Assembly (NCBI GenBank): GCA_964537505.1
Contig: CAZICK010000026.1
Span: forward strand, 1-43,843
Source of the DNA: DAINBT01 sp036732785
Lineage (GTDB): Bacteria > Planctomycetota > Phycisphaerae > Sedimentisphaerales > SM23-30
Reading direction: 5' to 3'
DNA: 43,843 nt
Of the stretch, positions 24,156 to 32,900 are shown piece after piece (position 1 is the stretch's first letter; the number at the start of each line of letters is the position of its first letter). The notes under the pieces are model-generated. The model was given only the letters and a program-made list of their open reading frames with translations. It searched no databases and was not told the DNA's origin. A program made the position numbers and the translations under genes.

Positions 24156-25589
24156 ATGGTATCTATCCCCCCAAAAACTAATAATGAGAATAGATGGTTA
24201 CTTATTGTTTCATATTTTATGATCTCTGTGATTCATTCTGTTTGTGCCTTTGGAGTTGACAAAAAAGAGATTGATTCACATTCAGATCATACTTATGACG
24301 TTAAAGCTCTAACCGACGAATGGAGAGATACATTCAAACTGTCATCTTTTTACCAGAAATATGTTGCCGTCGAAGGATTGCCTATAGTTGCTTCCGGGAA
24401 AGTGTCCGATTATGCCTTACGTGAAGCGGCCTGGATATTGCGAAATATGCTTTCGGATAAGCCCCAGATCATTAAGATAATGGTTACCAAGCGGGCTTTT
24501 GTGGCAATTATGGCTTACAATGAATATACGACCGATATTCCAGAGCATAAGCATCTCGAACCGCGAGTGTTCTGGGATCGGCGTGCGCGAGGATTGGGGG
24601 GGGTTCCGGTCACTTGCGGAGAGGAAAATCTGCTGTGCTTTCCGAATGATCCGTATGAAAAAGAGAATCTTTTGATTCACGAATTTTCTCACTGTATGCA
24701 CAGTCATGGCATACCCGGGATTGATACTAAGTTTGATGAGAAACTCAAATCGCTTTATGAAAACGCCAAAAAGAAAAATCTATGGCCTAATACATACGCC
24801 ATTACGGATCGGGCTGAATACTGGGCCGAGGCGGTGCAAAGCTGGTATGACGATAATCGAGAAAACGATTCAATGCACTGCCACGTAAATACTCGAAAGG
24901 AACTCAAGCAATATGATCCGGATTTGGCACAGTTGTGCAAGACGTATCTGGGCGATGGCCCATGGCGATATAAAAAGCCGATGCTGCGATCAGCAGACGG
25001 ACGATCACATCTTGCCGGATATGATTTCAGTATTGCACCGACATTTCAATGGCGTAAGGAAGAGTTGACGGATAAGCCACGTGTGCTGATTCAAACCGCG
25101 ATCGGTGATATCGAAGTGGAACTGGATGCGTTAAAGGCGCCCCAGACGACGAAAAATTTCATTCGGTATGTGCATGAAGGTTTTTATAGCGATGGGGTGT
25201 TTTTCCGTACGGTGCGAGAGGATAATCAGCCGGACGATCTGGTCAAGATAGATGTGATTCAGGCGCAAGCGAATCCCAAGTGGGAAGATAAAACATTTGC
25301 CCCAATTCAACTGGAACGGACGCGCGACACGGGATTACGACATTTGGATGGCACAATATCTATGGCACGAACTGGGCCGAATACCGCTACACACCACTTT
25401 TTCATTTGTGTTGGTGACCAGCCGTCGCTGGATTTTGGCGGAAAACGTAATTCCGACAGGCAAGGATTTGCCGCTTTTGGCCATGTTGTCAAAGGTATGG
25501 ACGTTGTACGAAAGATCCATACTCTTCCTGAAAACAAGCAAATACTTACACCTCCAGTGGAGATTCAACGAGCTGTCAGGCGGCATTAA
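24156..25589 (+). CDS. Metallopeptidase-like domain fused to cyclophilin PPIase
   Basis: The 477-residue protein has an N-terminal hydrophobic segment (WLLIVSYFMISVIHSVCAF) that should act as a signal or anchor. Residues about 45-275 form a zinc-peptidase-like domain with HEFSH (175-179) and a downstream RAEYWAEAVQSWY, whose Glu could be the third ligand, as in M34-like gluzincins. Residues about 308-472 form a cyclophilin: DGVFFRTVRE (with the catalytic-type Arg), ISMARTGPNTATHHFFI and GFAAFGHVVKGMDVV. The combination suggests an exported enzyme handling prolines or misfolded proteins, but the peptidase substrate is unknown. GGAG lies nine bases before the ATG. It is a single gene downstream of the ECF pair. 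Confidence 0.75.
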   Translation: MVSIPPKTNNENRWLLIVSYFMISVIHSVCAFGVDKKEIDSHSDHTYDVKALTDEWRDTFKLSSFYQKYVAVEGLPIVASGKVSDYALREAAWILRNMLSDKPQIIKIMVTKRAFVAIMAYNEYTTDIPEHKHLEPRVFWDRRARGLGGVPVTCGEENLLCFPNDPYEKENLLIHEFSHCMHSHGIPGIDTKFDEKLKSLYENAKKKNLWPNTYAITDRAEYWAEAVQSWYDDNRENDSMHCHVNTRKELKQYDPDLAQLCKTYLGDGPWRYKKPMLRSADGRSHLAGYDFSIAPTFQWRKEELTDKPRVLIQTAIGDIEVELDALKAPQTTKNFIRYVHEGFYSDGVFFRTVREDNQPDDLVKIDVIQAQANPKWEDKTFAPIQLERTRDTGLRHLDGTISMARTGPNTATHHFFICVGDQPSLDFGGKRNSDRQGFAAFGHVVKGMDVVRKIHTLPENKQILTPPVEIQRAVRRH

Positions 25590-25618
25590 ATCTTTGTCCG
25601 TCCCAAAATCATACTCAA

Positions 25619-25633
25619 CATAGTTCAACTATG
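25619..25633. repeat. Short palindrome between convergent genes
   Basis: CATAGTT-C-AACTATG is a 15-base palindrome in the 125-base gap between the cyclophilin fusion gene and the L,D-transpeptidase gene, which face each other. It could be a weak bidirectional terminator element or a binding site. There is no flanking T run on either side. Confidence 0.25.
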
Positions 25634-25714
25634 CCCGCGGCGATTTTTGCCCCCTGCCTCATTGACGAAAATTTCGCTCGTTCTCGCGACAAAAGCAATC
25701 TTTAGAGGCTCCCA

Positions 25715-26773
25715 TTAGTTTATCACGCGGATTGTGCTTTTGTTTTCGATGAGCATATCGTAGAGTTCTTCGACATCTTTATTATGCAGACGGATACAGC
25801 CGCGACTGGCGGCCTGGCCGATCTTGTCCGGCTCGATCGTACCGTGGATGCCAAAGCCCGTCTGCTCCTTGGCCAGGCCCTCCAGACCTTCCATTGCGAT
25901 CCATCGCTCACCGAGCGGGTTTTCCGGATCGTTAGGCAGGTATTTCTTGTTGGTTTCCGGATCGGTCCATTCGGGATTGACCTGTTTGAGTTTTACCAGC
26001 CACAGACCGGTTGGCGTCTGGCGATCCGCATTGCCCAGGCCAACCCGATACGTCCGCACCAGCACATCACCCAGATACACCGACATCAAAAACCGTTTGC
26101 GATCAACAACGACATGAAACGGTCCCTGAACTATTTTGATGGTTTTTCCGAAGGCCACTTTGTTGAGATCCGGTATGTTGTTCATTCGACCGATCAACGG
26201 ATATGGTATGTCAAATTTCGGTCCGATCTTCGCTAAATTATCGTCGATCTTGTAGCGTTGGCAGAACTTGTCACCAGGAAAAACGTTATTGGAAAACAAC
26301 CAGACATCGGCGGCCTGATTGAGCAATTTACGGGCCTCGTCTTCCTGCAAAGGCGGCAGTTGCAGCTTTACCGCCTGGCTGAGACTGGCACGGGCGGTGA
26401 TGTAATCCCCAGCCGTCAATGCCGACATGCCTTTCTGCAGGAGTATCTCCGCCTGAGTGGGCGTCTGATTCGCAGGTTCTGCGGGAATCGTTTCCACTGT
26501 GGGATTGTCTGCCGATTCGGATGTCGCCTCAGAGATGTCCGGTTGAGCCAAATCATTATCAGGCGGGACATCAGCGGCAACAGGCGGCTTGTAAAGCGGT
26601 TCAGTCTCATCAGTCAGCAAAATGTCAACGTCTTCGGCTATACCCGGAACAGCCCTACAAAAGCCAAGGCGCCATATCGCCAGGCCCATCACCACCACAA
26701 AGGCAATTCCCAAGAATATTCGTCTTCCCTGATACTTATTGTTACCGTTATCAGAGTAGTTTCGCTTTGCCAT
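25715..26773 (-). CDS. L,D-transpeptidase (YkuD) with LysM-like domain
   Basis: The 352-residue protein has one membrane helix (residues about 18-36), a Pro/Glu/Asp-rich spacer, a TPR-like helical pair (ILLQKGMSALTAGDYITARA), a LysM-like region (VFPGDKFCQRYKIDDNL) and a C-terminal YkuD domain with GFGIHGTIEP and ASRGCIRLHN, giving catalytic His310 and Cys326. YkuD enzymes cross-link peptidoglycan or attach proteins to it from the periplasmic side. The start at 26773 follows GAGAGGA by nine bases; an upstream start at 26836 lacks one. It is 84 bases behind rocD on the same strand and may belong to the same transcript. Confidence 0.9.
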   Translation of the reverse strand: MAKRNYSDNGNNKYQGRRIFLGIAFVVVMGLAIWRLGFCRAVPGIAEDVDILLTDETEPLYKPPVAADVPPDNDLAQPDISEATSESADNPTVETIPAEPANQTPTQAEILLQKGMSALTAGDYITARASLSQAVKLQLPPLQEDEARKLLNQAADVWLFSNNVFPGDKFCQRYKIDDNLAKIGPKFDIPYPLIGRMNNIPDLNKVAFGKTIKIVQGPFHVVVDRKRFLMSVYLGDVLVRTYRVGLGNADRQTPTGLWLVKLKQVNPEWTDPETNKKYLPNDPENPLGERWIAMEGLEGLAKEQTGFGIHGTIEPDKIGQAASRGCIRLHNKDVEELYDMLIENKSTIRVIN

Positions 26774-26857
26774 GTACAAATCCTCTCGAAATATAAAGTT
26801 GCGTTTATAAACAGGCTTTTTTGTTCGGGGCGACATTCTGGATGGTTTCGGGAGAAT

Positions 26858-28060
26858 CTAAGATTCCCTCAGAACATCCCCGATCCGCTCCAGGGCCCAG
26901 TCGATATCTTCTTTGGTAATAATCAGCGGTGGGGCAAATCTGATTACGTTTTCGTGTGTTTCTTTGCAGAGCAGTCCCTTGTGTTTGAGCTTTTCACAAA
27001 ACCGTCTGGCGCCACCGGCATTCTTATGCAATTCCACTCCGATCATCAGACCTTTACCGCGAACCTCTTTGACATAAGGACTATCGATGCTCGCCAGTTG
27101 CTCCATAAAGTAAGCTCCCATCTTGGCTGAGTTCTCCACCATTTTTTCTTCCACCAGCACCTTGACCGCTGTGCGGGCCACGGCACAAGCCAACGGATTG
27201 CCGCCAAAGGTACTGCCGTGATCGCCAGGCTGAAAAACGCCGAGCACCTCTTTATTGGAAAGAACCGCGGAGACCGGATAAAGCCCGCCTGACAATGCCT
27301 TACCCACCAGTGTCAGGTCTGCTACCACGCCTTCGTGTTCCTCGGCCAGCAATTTACCGGTCCGGCCCAGTCCGGTTTGAATCTCATCGGTAATCAGTAC
27401 GATACCTTTCTCATCGCAAATCTGACGCACCTGGCGCAGATATCCATCGGGCGGCACGATGATACCAGCTTCCCCCTGGATCGGCTCCACCAGGAAGGCT
27501 ACCGTATTGGGCGTAACGGCCTTTTCCAGGGCATCGGCGTCACCGAATGGAATAATCTTGAAACCGGGCGTAAAGGGTGAATATCCGTCCCGATACTGTT
27601 GTTCGGTACTGAACCCGACGAGGGTAATAGTTCGGCCGTGAAAGTTATTTTCACAAACGATAATTTCCGCTTTACCTTCGGCAATTCCTTTGGTCTTGTA
27701 GCCCCATTTGCGCACCGCCTTGATGCATGATTCCACCGCCTCGGCGCCGCTGTTCATGGGAAGCACCTTATGAGAATCCGTCAACTGGCAGATTTCCTTA
27801 TAGAACAAGCCCAGTTGATCGTGCCGGAAGGCACGCGAAACAAGAGTAAGCCGTTTTGCCTGCTCGATCATAGTGGCCACGATTTTAGGATGACAATGTC
27901 CCTGGTTAATCGCCGAGTAAGACGAAAGAAAATCAAGATACTTGTTTTCCTCCACGTCCCAGACCCAAATACCCTGACCGCGGGTTAAGACAACATCCAG
28001 CGGTTTGTAGTTTTTCGCCCCATACTCTTCTTCCAGGGCTATATAATCCTGGGTTCGCAT
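26858..28060 (-). CDS. rocD: Ornithine aminotransferase
   Basis: The 400-residue class III aminotransferase closely follows ornithine-oxo-acid transaminases: NYKPLDVVLTRGQGIWVWD, NQGHCHPKI, SGAEAVESCIKAVRKW, FHGRTI, VEPIQGEAGI, DEIQTGLGRTGK and the PLP Lys in LVGKALSGGLYPVSAVL. It converts ornithine and 2-oxoglutarate to glutamate semialdehyde and glutamate. The start at 28060 has AAAGGAT seven bases upstream and lies 32 bases after arcC, so the two are co-transcribed. No ornithine carbamoyltransferase gene is in the window. Acetylornithine aminotransferase is less likely given the motif details. Confidence 0.9.
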   Translation of the reverse strand: MRTQDYIALEEEYGAKNYKPLDVVLTRGQGIWVWDVEENKYLDFLSSYSAINQGHCHPKIVATMIEQAKRLTLVSRAFRHDQLGLFYKEICQLTDSHKVLPMNSGAEAVESCIKAVRKWGYKTKGIAEGKAEIIVCENNFHGRTITLVGFSTEQQYRDGYSPFTPGFKIIPFGDADALEKAVTPNTVAFLVEPIQGEAGIIVPPDGYLRQVRQICDEKGIVLITDEIQTGLGRTGKLLAEEHEGVVADLTLVGKALSGGLYPVSAVLSNKEVLGVFQPGDHGSTFGGNPLACAVARTAVKVLVEEKMVENSAKMGAYFMEQLASIDSPYVKEVRGKGLMIGVELHKNAGGARRFCEKLKHKGLLCKETHENVIRFAPPLIITKEDIDWALERIGDVLRES

Positions 28061-28092
28061 CACTAATCCTTTCCGACAAATCAATAACGCCA

Positions 28093-29040
28093 TCAGTCGT
28101 TTTCGTCTCGAAACAGTTCGGTACCTGCCTGTCCTGCCACAGCCTTGTCGATCGCCTCCACAGAGGTAATCACGGCACGTTCACCGCCGTTTTGCAGAAA
28201 TCGCATAGCTGCCTTTATCTTGGGGGCCATGCTGCCGGCAGAAAATTGGCCCTCCTCCATATAACGCCCGGCTTCTTCGAGCCTCAGCGAACGCAGTAGT
28301 CGCTGATCGGGCTGACCGTAGTTCAGCATCGCGCCGGGGACATCGGTTGCCATAACAAAAACATCCACGCCCACCTCCTGGGCCAGCTTAGCGCTGGCCA
28401 AATCCTTATCGATAACCGCATTCACACCGGAAAAAGCACGCCCTTCCCGGATTACGGGTATGCCGCCCCCACCGCAGCAGATAACGATAAAGTCCATCTC
28501 GATGAGTTTCTTGATCTCGCGTTTTTCCACAATGGTCACCGGTTCCGGTGAAACCACCACCCGTCTGTACCCTTTGTCCGTCTTGCACATCGGATAATCT
28601 CCGTGTTGTTGCGCGTAAACCGGTCCGATAGGTTTGGAAGGGCTGAGAAAGGCTGGGTCTTTTTCATCAACCACCACATAACTGATAAGGCTCACCAGCC
28701 GCTGAGTATGAATACCCAAATCCATCAGTTCGCTGTCCAGAGTCGATTCGATCATGTAACCGATCTGCCCCTGCGTCTGGGCCACTAAAATCTCCAGGGG
28801 TAATCTCGGAACCTCCCTACAGCATTCCTGCTGCAGTAATAGATTGCCCACCTGAGGGCCATTGCCGTGCGTGATAATAATCTTATACTCGCGGCAAAGC
28901 CCGGCAATCTGACGAATCGGCACCTTCAAATTTTCAAACTGCTGATTAATATCACCGGCCTGCCCCTTACGGACAAGGGCATTGCCGCCCAAGGCCACCA
29001 GCAGGGTCGGTCTGGTCGATTTTTCGGTTATATCTTTCAT
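28093..29040 (-). CDS. arcC: Carbamate kinase
   Basis: The 315-residue protein has the amino-acid-kinase fold with LVALGGNALVRKGQAGD, ITHGNGPQVGNLLLQQE, VVVSPEP, VICCGGGGIPVI, INAVIDKDLAS-like NAVIDKDLASAKLA, and FSAGSMAPKIKAAMRF, all typical of ArcC. It makes ATP from carbamoyl phosphate and ADP, releasing ammonia and CO2, or runs in reverse. Together with the neighbouring aminotransferase it points to breakdown or recycling of ornithine-derived nitrogen. Its leader is the 185-bp repeat, copy 2, which begins seven bases upstream of the start codon; the only ribosome site is a weak AAAAAGA partly made by the element's end. Confidence 0.93.
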   Translation of the reverse strand: MKDITEKSTRPTLLVALGGNALVRKGQAGDINQQFENLKVPIRQIAGLCREYKIIITHGNGPQVGNLLLQQECCREVPRLPLEILVAQTQGQIGYMIESTLDSELMDLGIHTQRLVSLISYVVVDEKDPAFLSPSKPIGPVYAQQHGDYPMCKTDKGYRRVVVSPEPVTIVEKREIKKLIEMDFIVICCGGGGIPVIREGRAFSGVNAVIDKDLASAKLAQEVGVDVFVMATDVPGAMLNYGQPDQRLLRSLRLEEAGRYMEEGQFSAGSMAPKIKAAMRFLQNGGERAVITSVEAIDKAVAGQAGTELFRDEND

Positions 29041-29046
29041 AATCTT

Positions 29047-29230
29047 TTTGTTGACTTTCGCAGTTTTTTACCCAAATTCCATCCAACAGGGCCTGTTACG
29101 CGAAAATGGATTTTTATATATTTTTGATAAATGCTCCGCTAACGTATAAAATTGTCGGTCTTGGCCCCCCAAAGGCCCTGCTCTGGCTTTGCGTATAAGG
29201 AACACACAAGAAAAAGTGCGAATTCGCACT
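29047..29230. repeat. Intergenic 185-bp element, copy 2
   Basis: This stretch aligns along its whole length with 10838-11022 (by eye about 20 differences and a few indels). Shared blocks include ACTTTCGCAG, CCATCCAACAGGGCCTGTTA, AATGGATTTTTA, CCGCTAACGTATAAAAT and GCTTTGCGTATAAG. It occupies almost exactly the gap between arcC and the upstream ATPase gene. In both copies the orientation relative to the flanking minus-strand genes is the same. Confidence 0.8.
29211..29230 (-). terminator. Intrinsic terminator within repeat copy 2
   Basis: On the minus strand AGTGCG-AATT-CGCACT (29215-29230) forms a 6-bp hairpin, followed by TTTTTCTTGTGTG. It lies three bases after the stop codon of the cyclic-diphosphoglycerate-synthetase-like gene and would separate it from arcC. 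Confidence 0.65.
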
Positions 29231-29233
29231 GTT

Positions 29234-30574
29234 TCAAACGGGAATTTCCCGGGAAGTCACTTCCTGCAGGCGGTTTGTGAGAACATCCTCTAGGCGTGGC
29301 CGGCCACAATCCCGGTATTCATAACGCACACGAAGCGTTGGCTTGTCAATGGTGACTATTCTGGGCAGATTAATCGGTGTGCCAAAAAGAACCAGGTCGC
29401 ACTTGGTACTATTGATGGTAAGTTCCAGTTCGCGAATCTGCTTGTCACTGTATCCCATAGCCGGCAACACCGATCCGATATGCCGATAACGATTATATGT
29501 CTCTTTAATACTTCCGCAGGCATAGGGTTTCGGGTCAACGATCTCGGCCGCTCCGTATCGCTCGGCAGCAATGACCCCGGCGCCAAAATCCATTTCTCCA
29601 TGAGTGAGCGTCGGACCGTCTTCAACCACCAAAACACGTTTGCCGCGAATTTGTTCCGGATCATCAACAATTATCGCTGATTCTGCCAGAACGATCTCGG
29701 ACTGAGACACGTATGCCTCTATATTGTCTCTGACTTGCCGCACTTGTTCGTCAGTAGCACTGTCCACCTTGTTGATGACCGCGATGTCGGCCATCATCAT
29801 GTTAATCTCGCCTGGGTAATACCGTTTCTCATGCCCGGCCCGGTGCGGGTCGAAAACTACAATATGCACATCGGGATAATAAAACGGTGTGTCATTGTTT
29901 CCTCCGTCCCAGACAACAACGTCGGCTTCCTGTTGGGCCTGGTTGATGATCCGACCATAATCGACTCCGGCATAAACCACAATATCATCATCCACCAGCG
30001 GCTCGTATTCTTCTCTTTCCTCGATAGTACATTTGTGTTTCTCGAAATCTTCGTAACAACTGAAACGCTGTACCGCCTGCTGTTTCAAATCGCCGTAAGG
30101 CATAGGATGACGAACCACAACGGCTTTTTGGCCCCTGTCAGCCAAAATTTTGCACACGTAACGCGTAGTCTGCGACTTGCCGCAGCCGGTCCGCGAGGCG
30201 CAAACCGCCACGAGCGGCTTTGAAGACCGCAGCATCGTACGGGTCGCACCAAGCAATATGAAATCGGCGCCATTGGCCATTACCATCGACGCCTTGTGCA
30301 TGATCTCGCTGTAAGGAACGTCGCTGTAACAAAAAACCACCCGATCAACCTGATGTTCCCGAATAAGCTCAATCAACTCGTCTTCCGCATAAATCCCAAT
30401 GCCATCGGGATAGAGCCTGCCGGCCAGTTCGCGCGGATAGCGGCGCCCGTCAATATCAGGAATCTGCGCAGCCGTAAAGGCCACAACCCGATAACGCGGA
30501 TTGTCTCTGAAGCAGACATTGAAGTTGTGAAAGTCACGCCCCGCGGCCCCCATAATAATTATCTTTTCAACCAT
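29234..30574 (-). CDS. Cyclic 2,3-diphosphoglycerate synthetase-like P-loop protein
   Basis: The 446-residue protein begins with a Rossmann-like part (KIIIMGAAGRDFHNFNVCFR), then a Walker A motif CASRTGCGKSQTTRY, VVWDGGNNDTPFYYPD, and INKVDSATDEQ, a GTPase-like pattern. This matches bacterial relatives of archaeal cyclic 2,3-diphosphoglycerate synthetase, whose activity in bacteria is not settled. Such genes often neighbour carbamate kinase, as here, which hints at a role in carbamoyl-phosphate or amino-acid metabolism. The start at 30574 has AAAGGG a few bases upstream; a GTG at 30580 is an alternative. It is separated from arcC by a terminator inside the repeat element. Confidence 0.8.
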   Translation of the reverse strand: MVEKIIIMGAAGRDFHNFNVCFRDNPRYRVVAFTAAQIPDIDGRRYPRELAGRLYPDGIGIYAEDELIELIREHQVDRVVFCYSDVPYSEIMHKASMVMANGADFILLGATRTMLRSSKPLVAVCASRTGCGKSQTTRYVCKILADRGQKAVVVRHPMPYGDLKQQAVQRFSCYEDFEKHKCTIEEREEYEPLVDDDIVVYAGVDYGRIINQAQQEADVVVWDGGNNDTPFYYPDVHIVVFDPHRAGHEKRYYPGEINMMMADIAVINKVDSATDEQVRQVRDNIEAYVSQSEIVLAESAIIVDDPEQIRGKRVLVVEDGPTLTHGEMDFGAGVIAAERYGAAEIVDPKPYACGSIKETYNRYRHIGSVLPAMGYSDKQIRELELTINSTKCDLVLFGTPINLPRIVTIDKPTLRVRYEYRDCGRPRLEDVLTNRLQEVTSREIPV

Positions 30575-30705
30575 AATCACCCTTTCATTGCTCTGTTAAA
30601 AACAAAAAATCCAAAGTAAATTAATCAGTTATAACGGTAAGACAGAACCTCATTAGGCTCCGGCAAACTCCTGCCATTCTACGCATTGTTTCGCGGTTTT
30701 CCAGA

Positions 30706-31278
30706 TTATTTTTCAAAACGCCTGACGCAACGGTCGGTGACAAGCATATTTAGAGTAACGTCATGTTCGGTTACCGGCACCGCCTCGATAACCTGCTGTT
30801 CGACCGCCAGACCGCAACTTAACCCCCGAAAATCATTACAACCCAGAAAACGATCATAAAATCCACCTCCACGGCCAAGACGATTGCCCTGAGAATCGAA
30901 ACCCACCCCCGGAACCACAACCAAATCGATATCACCTATCGGCATCGCTTTGCCCATTGCGGGATAACGCAGACCATAACGGTCAGAGACCATCTCACAC
31001 GTCAAACTCCCCAAACAAACCGCTATCATCTCACGAGTGTCCCAATCGACCTGTGGAACCAGCACAGTTTTGTTCCGCTCAAACGCCGTCAAAACTGCAC
31101 ACGTGGTATCTACCTCACCGCTCGGCAGTGACAAAAACATCATCACTGCCGAGGCACGTCCGAACTCCACGGTAGCGCACAACTTTTCACAGGCCCAGCG
31201 GCTTTTCTGCTGAAGTTGCTCTTTGGGCAGGTCCTTCAAACGCCCAAGTAGTTGTTTGCGAATGTCTTTTTTGCCCAT
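30706..31278 (-). CDS. 5-formyltetrahydrofolate cyclo-ligase
   Basis: The 190-residue product has the family motifs: RKQLLGRLKDLP near the N-terminus, MMFLSLPSGEVDT, VPGVGFDSQGNRLGRGGGFYDRFL (shown here as two blocks, with GRGGGFYDR the key loop) and the C-terminal VTEHDVTLNMLVTD. It converts 5-formyl-THF to 5,10-methenyl-THF with ATP, salvaging folate. The start at 31278 is chosen to fit the family N-terminus; it lies 11 bases past the rarA stop, so the two are likely co-transcribed. A longer frame from 31386 would overlap rarA and adds an unrelated extension. Confidence 0.9.
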   Translation of the reverse strand: MGKKDIRKQLLGRLKDLPKEQLQQKSRWACEKLCATVEFGRASAVMMFLSLPSGEVDTTCAVLTAFERNKTVLVPQVDWDTREMIAVCLGSLTCEMVSDRYGLRYPAMGKAMPIGDIDLVVVPGVGFDSQGNRLGRGGGFYDRFLGCNDFRGLSCGLAVEQQVIEAVPVTEHDVTLNMLVTDRCVRRFEK

Positions 31279-31288
31279 GGCTACCGTC

Positions 31289-32752
31289 TTACTTCCTTGA
31301 TGGCGGTGCTTTACTGGTACTGTCTTTTTGCTCTGACTCGCTGTCAACGCGACAGTATTGTCTAAATTTGGCCAGGTATTGTCCAATCCTTTCTTCCATT
31401 CCCCGGCTGGTAGGTTGATAATACTGCTTGGCGAAGCTCGCAGGCATATATTCCTGCGGGGCGTAGCCTTCCGGGAAATTATGCGGATACTGATAACCTA
31501 CGCCGTGGCCGAGTTTCTTGGCGCTGCGATAATGGGCATCCCGAAGATGATCGGGCACCGGGGCGGTTCGGCCCTGACGCACATCCTCGGCAGCCTTCCA
31601 GATCGCCTCGGCGCTGCGGTTGCTTTTAGGGGCGCAGGCAATATAAATAGCCGCCTGGGCCAAAGGCAATTGCGCCTCGGGCAGGCCTACAAACTCGCTG
31701 ATCCCCACCGCGGCCCCAGCCAACACCGTAGCCATCGGGTCAGCGTTACCCACATCCTCGGCAGCACAAACAGCAATCCTGCGGGCGATAAAACGCGGGT
31801 CTTCACCCCCAACGATCAACCGGGCCAGCCAATACACCGTCGCATCCGGATCACTGCCTCGCATACTCTTTTGCAGAGCGCTGGCCAGATCATAATGGTT
31901 ATCGCCCGCCGCGTCGGCGACCAGGGCCTTTTGCTGGATCGATTCGACCGCCAGGGCTTTGTCAAAAACCAATCCTGGCCCGGCAGAAGATTTACCGCTC
32001 GATTCCGATTCGGACTCCTTACCGGCCTTTTCTTTTTGCTGGTACAACTGGGACAGCACACCAATTTCCAGGGCCGTCAGTGCACGGCGGGCATCGCCAT
32101 CGCTCATAACCGCCAAATACTCCAGCGCCTCGTCAGTAACTCTAACATCATATCGACCCAGCCCACGTTCGCTATCGGCAAGGGCCATTCGAATTATTTT
32201 TATGATATCGGTTTTGCTCAGCGGCTCAAACTCAAAAATGGTGCTGCGCGAAACCAGTGCCGAATTAACCGTGAAATAAGGGTTTTCCGTTGTAGCGCCG
32301 ATCAGAATAACCGTACCGTTTTCCACATCGTCCAGCAAAACATCCTGCTGACTCCTGCTGAAACGGTGGATCTCATCGAGAAACAACACCGTCCTGCCCG
32401 CCTCCCCGGCCAGACGGTCCGCAGCCCCCTTGATAATTTGGCGGATTTCCTTGACACCGATCGACGAGGCGTTGGTTGGAACAAATTCCGCCGACGTCTG
32501 CTGGGCGATAACATAAGCCAGCGTCGTCTTACCGGTGCCCGGCGGACCATAAAATATCAAACTGCTGAGCCGATCAGCCTTGAGCATCCGCCAGAGCAGC
32601 TTACCGGACGCGATAAACTTCTCCTGTCCGACAAACTCATCCAGTGACCGCGGCCGCATCCGCAGCGCCAGCGGAGCCGCCACGGCAAGGTTCTTCTCTT
32701 CCATCTCGGCAAATAAGTCCATAGGCCGCATTGTAACCATTTTTAAGGCCAT
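31289..32752 (-). CDS. rarA: Replication-associated recombination protein A (MgsA/RarA)
   Basis: The 487-residue AAA+ ATPase has Walker A GPPGTGKTT (residues about 69-77), Walker B VLFLDEIHRFSRSQQD, ATTENPYF of sensor 1, and the RarA tail MRGSDPDATVYWLARLI and NFPEGYAPQEYMP. It acts at stalled replication forks as a tetramer. A Ser/Glu/Lys-rich insert lies near residue 235 (KESESESSGKSS). The first ATG is at 32752, but others at 32731 and 32722 fit equally; no clear ribosome site decides. It is divergent from glmS and is followed closely by the formyl-THF ligase gene. Confidence 0.93.
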   Translation of the reverse strand: MALKMVTMRPMDLFAEMEEKNLAVAAPLALRMRPRSLDEFVGQEKFIASGKLLWRMLKADRLSSLIFYGPPGTGKTTLAYVIAQQTSAEFVPTNASSIGVKEIRQIIKGAADRLAGEAGRTVLFLDEIHRFSRSQQDVLLDDVENGTVILIGATTENPYFTVNSALVSRSTIFEFEPLSKTDIIKIIRMALADSERGLGRYDVRVTDEALEYLAVMSDGDARRALTALEIGVLSQLYQQKEKAGKESESESSGKSSAGPGLVFDKALAVESIQQKALVADAAGDNHYDLASALQKSMRGSDPDATVYWLARLIVGGEDPRFIARRIAVCAAEDVGNADPMATVLAGAAVGISEFVGLPEAQLPLAQAAIYIACAPKSNRSAEAIWKAAEDVRQGRTAPVPDHLRDAHYRSAKKLGHGVGYQYPHNFPEGYAPQEYMPASFAKQYYQPTSRGMEERIGQYLAKFRQYCRVDSESEQKDSTSKAPPSRK

Positions 32753-32900
32753 AATACAATTAGTAACTCATAACGATTTGGTTTCCCCATTTTCTCATCC
32801 CAAGAGTGAATATAGCCGGCAGTGTGGTCGATAAACCAATAGAGCAGTTAGTTGCTTGTAAAAATGCGATCTTTTGTAACCCCTTGCTGGAGCAATACTT

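Noticed and set aside
31358..32647. Open frame of 429 codons on the plus strand opposite rarA
   Set aside because: It lies entirely antisense to a well-conserved AAA+ ATPase and its translation has no domain pattern. It is a by-product of the codon use of rarA.
32753..32900. glmS ribozyme in the leader of glmS
   Set aside because: The leader is only about 150 bases, shared with divergent rarA, and shows none of the conserved ribozyme core that I could recognise.
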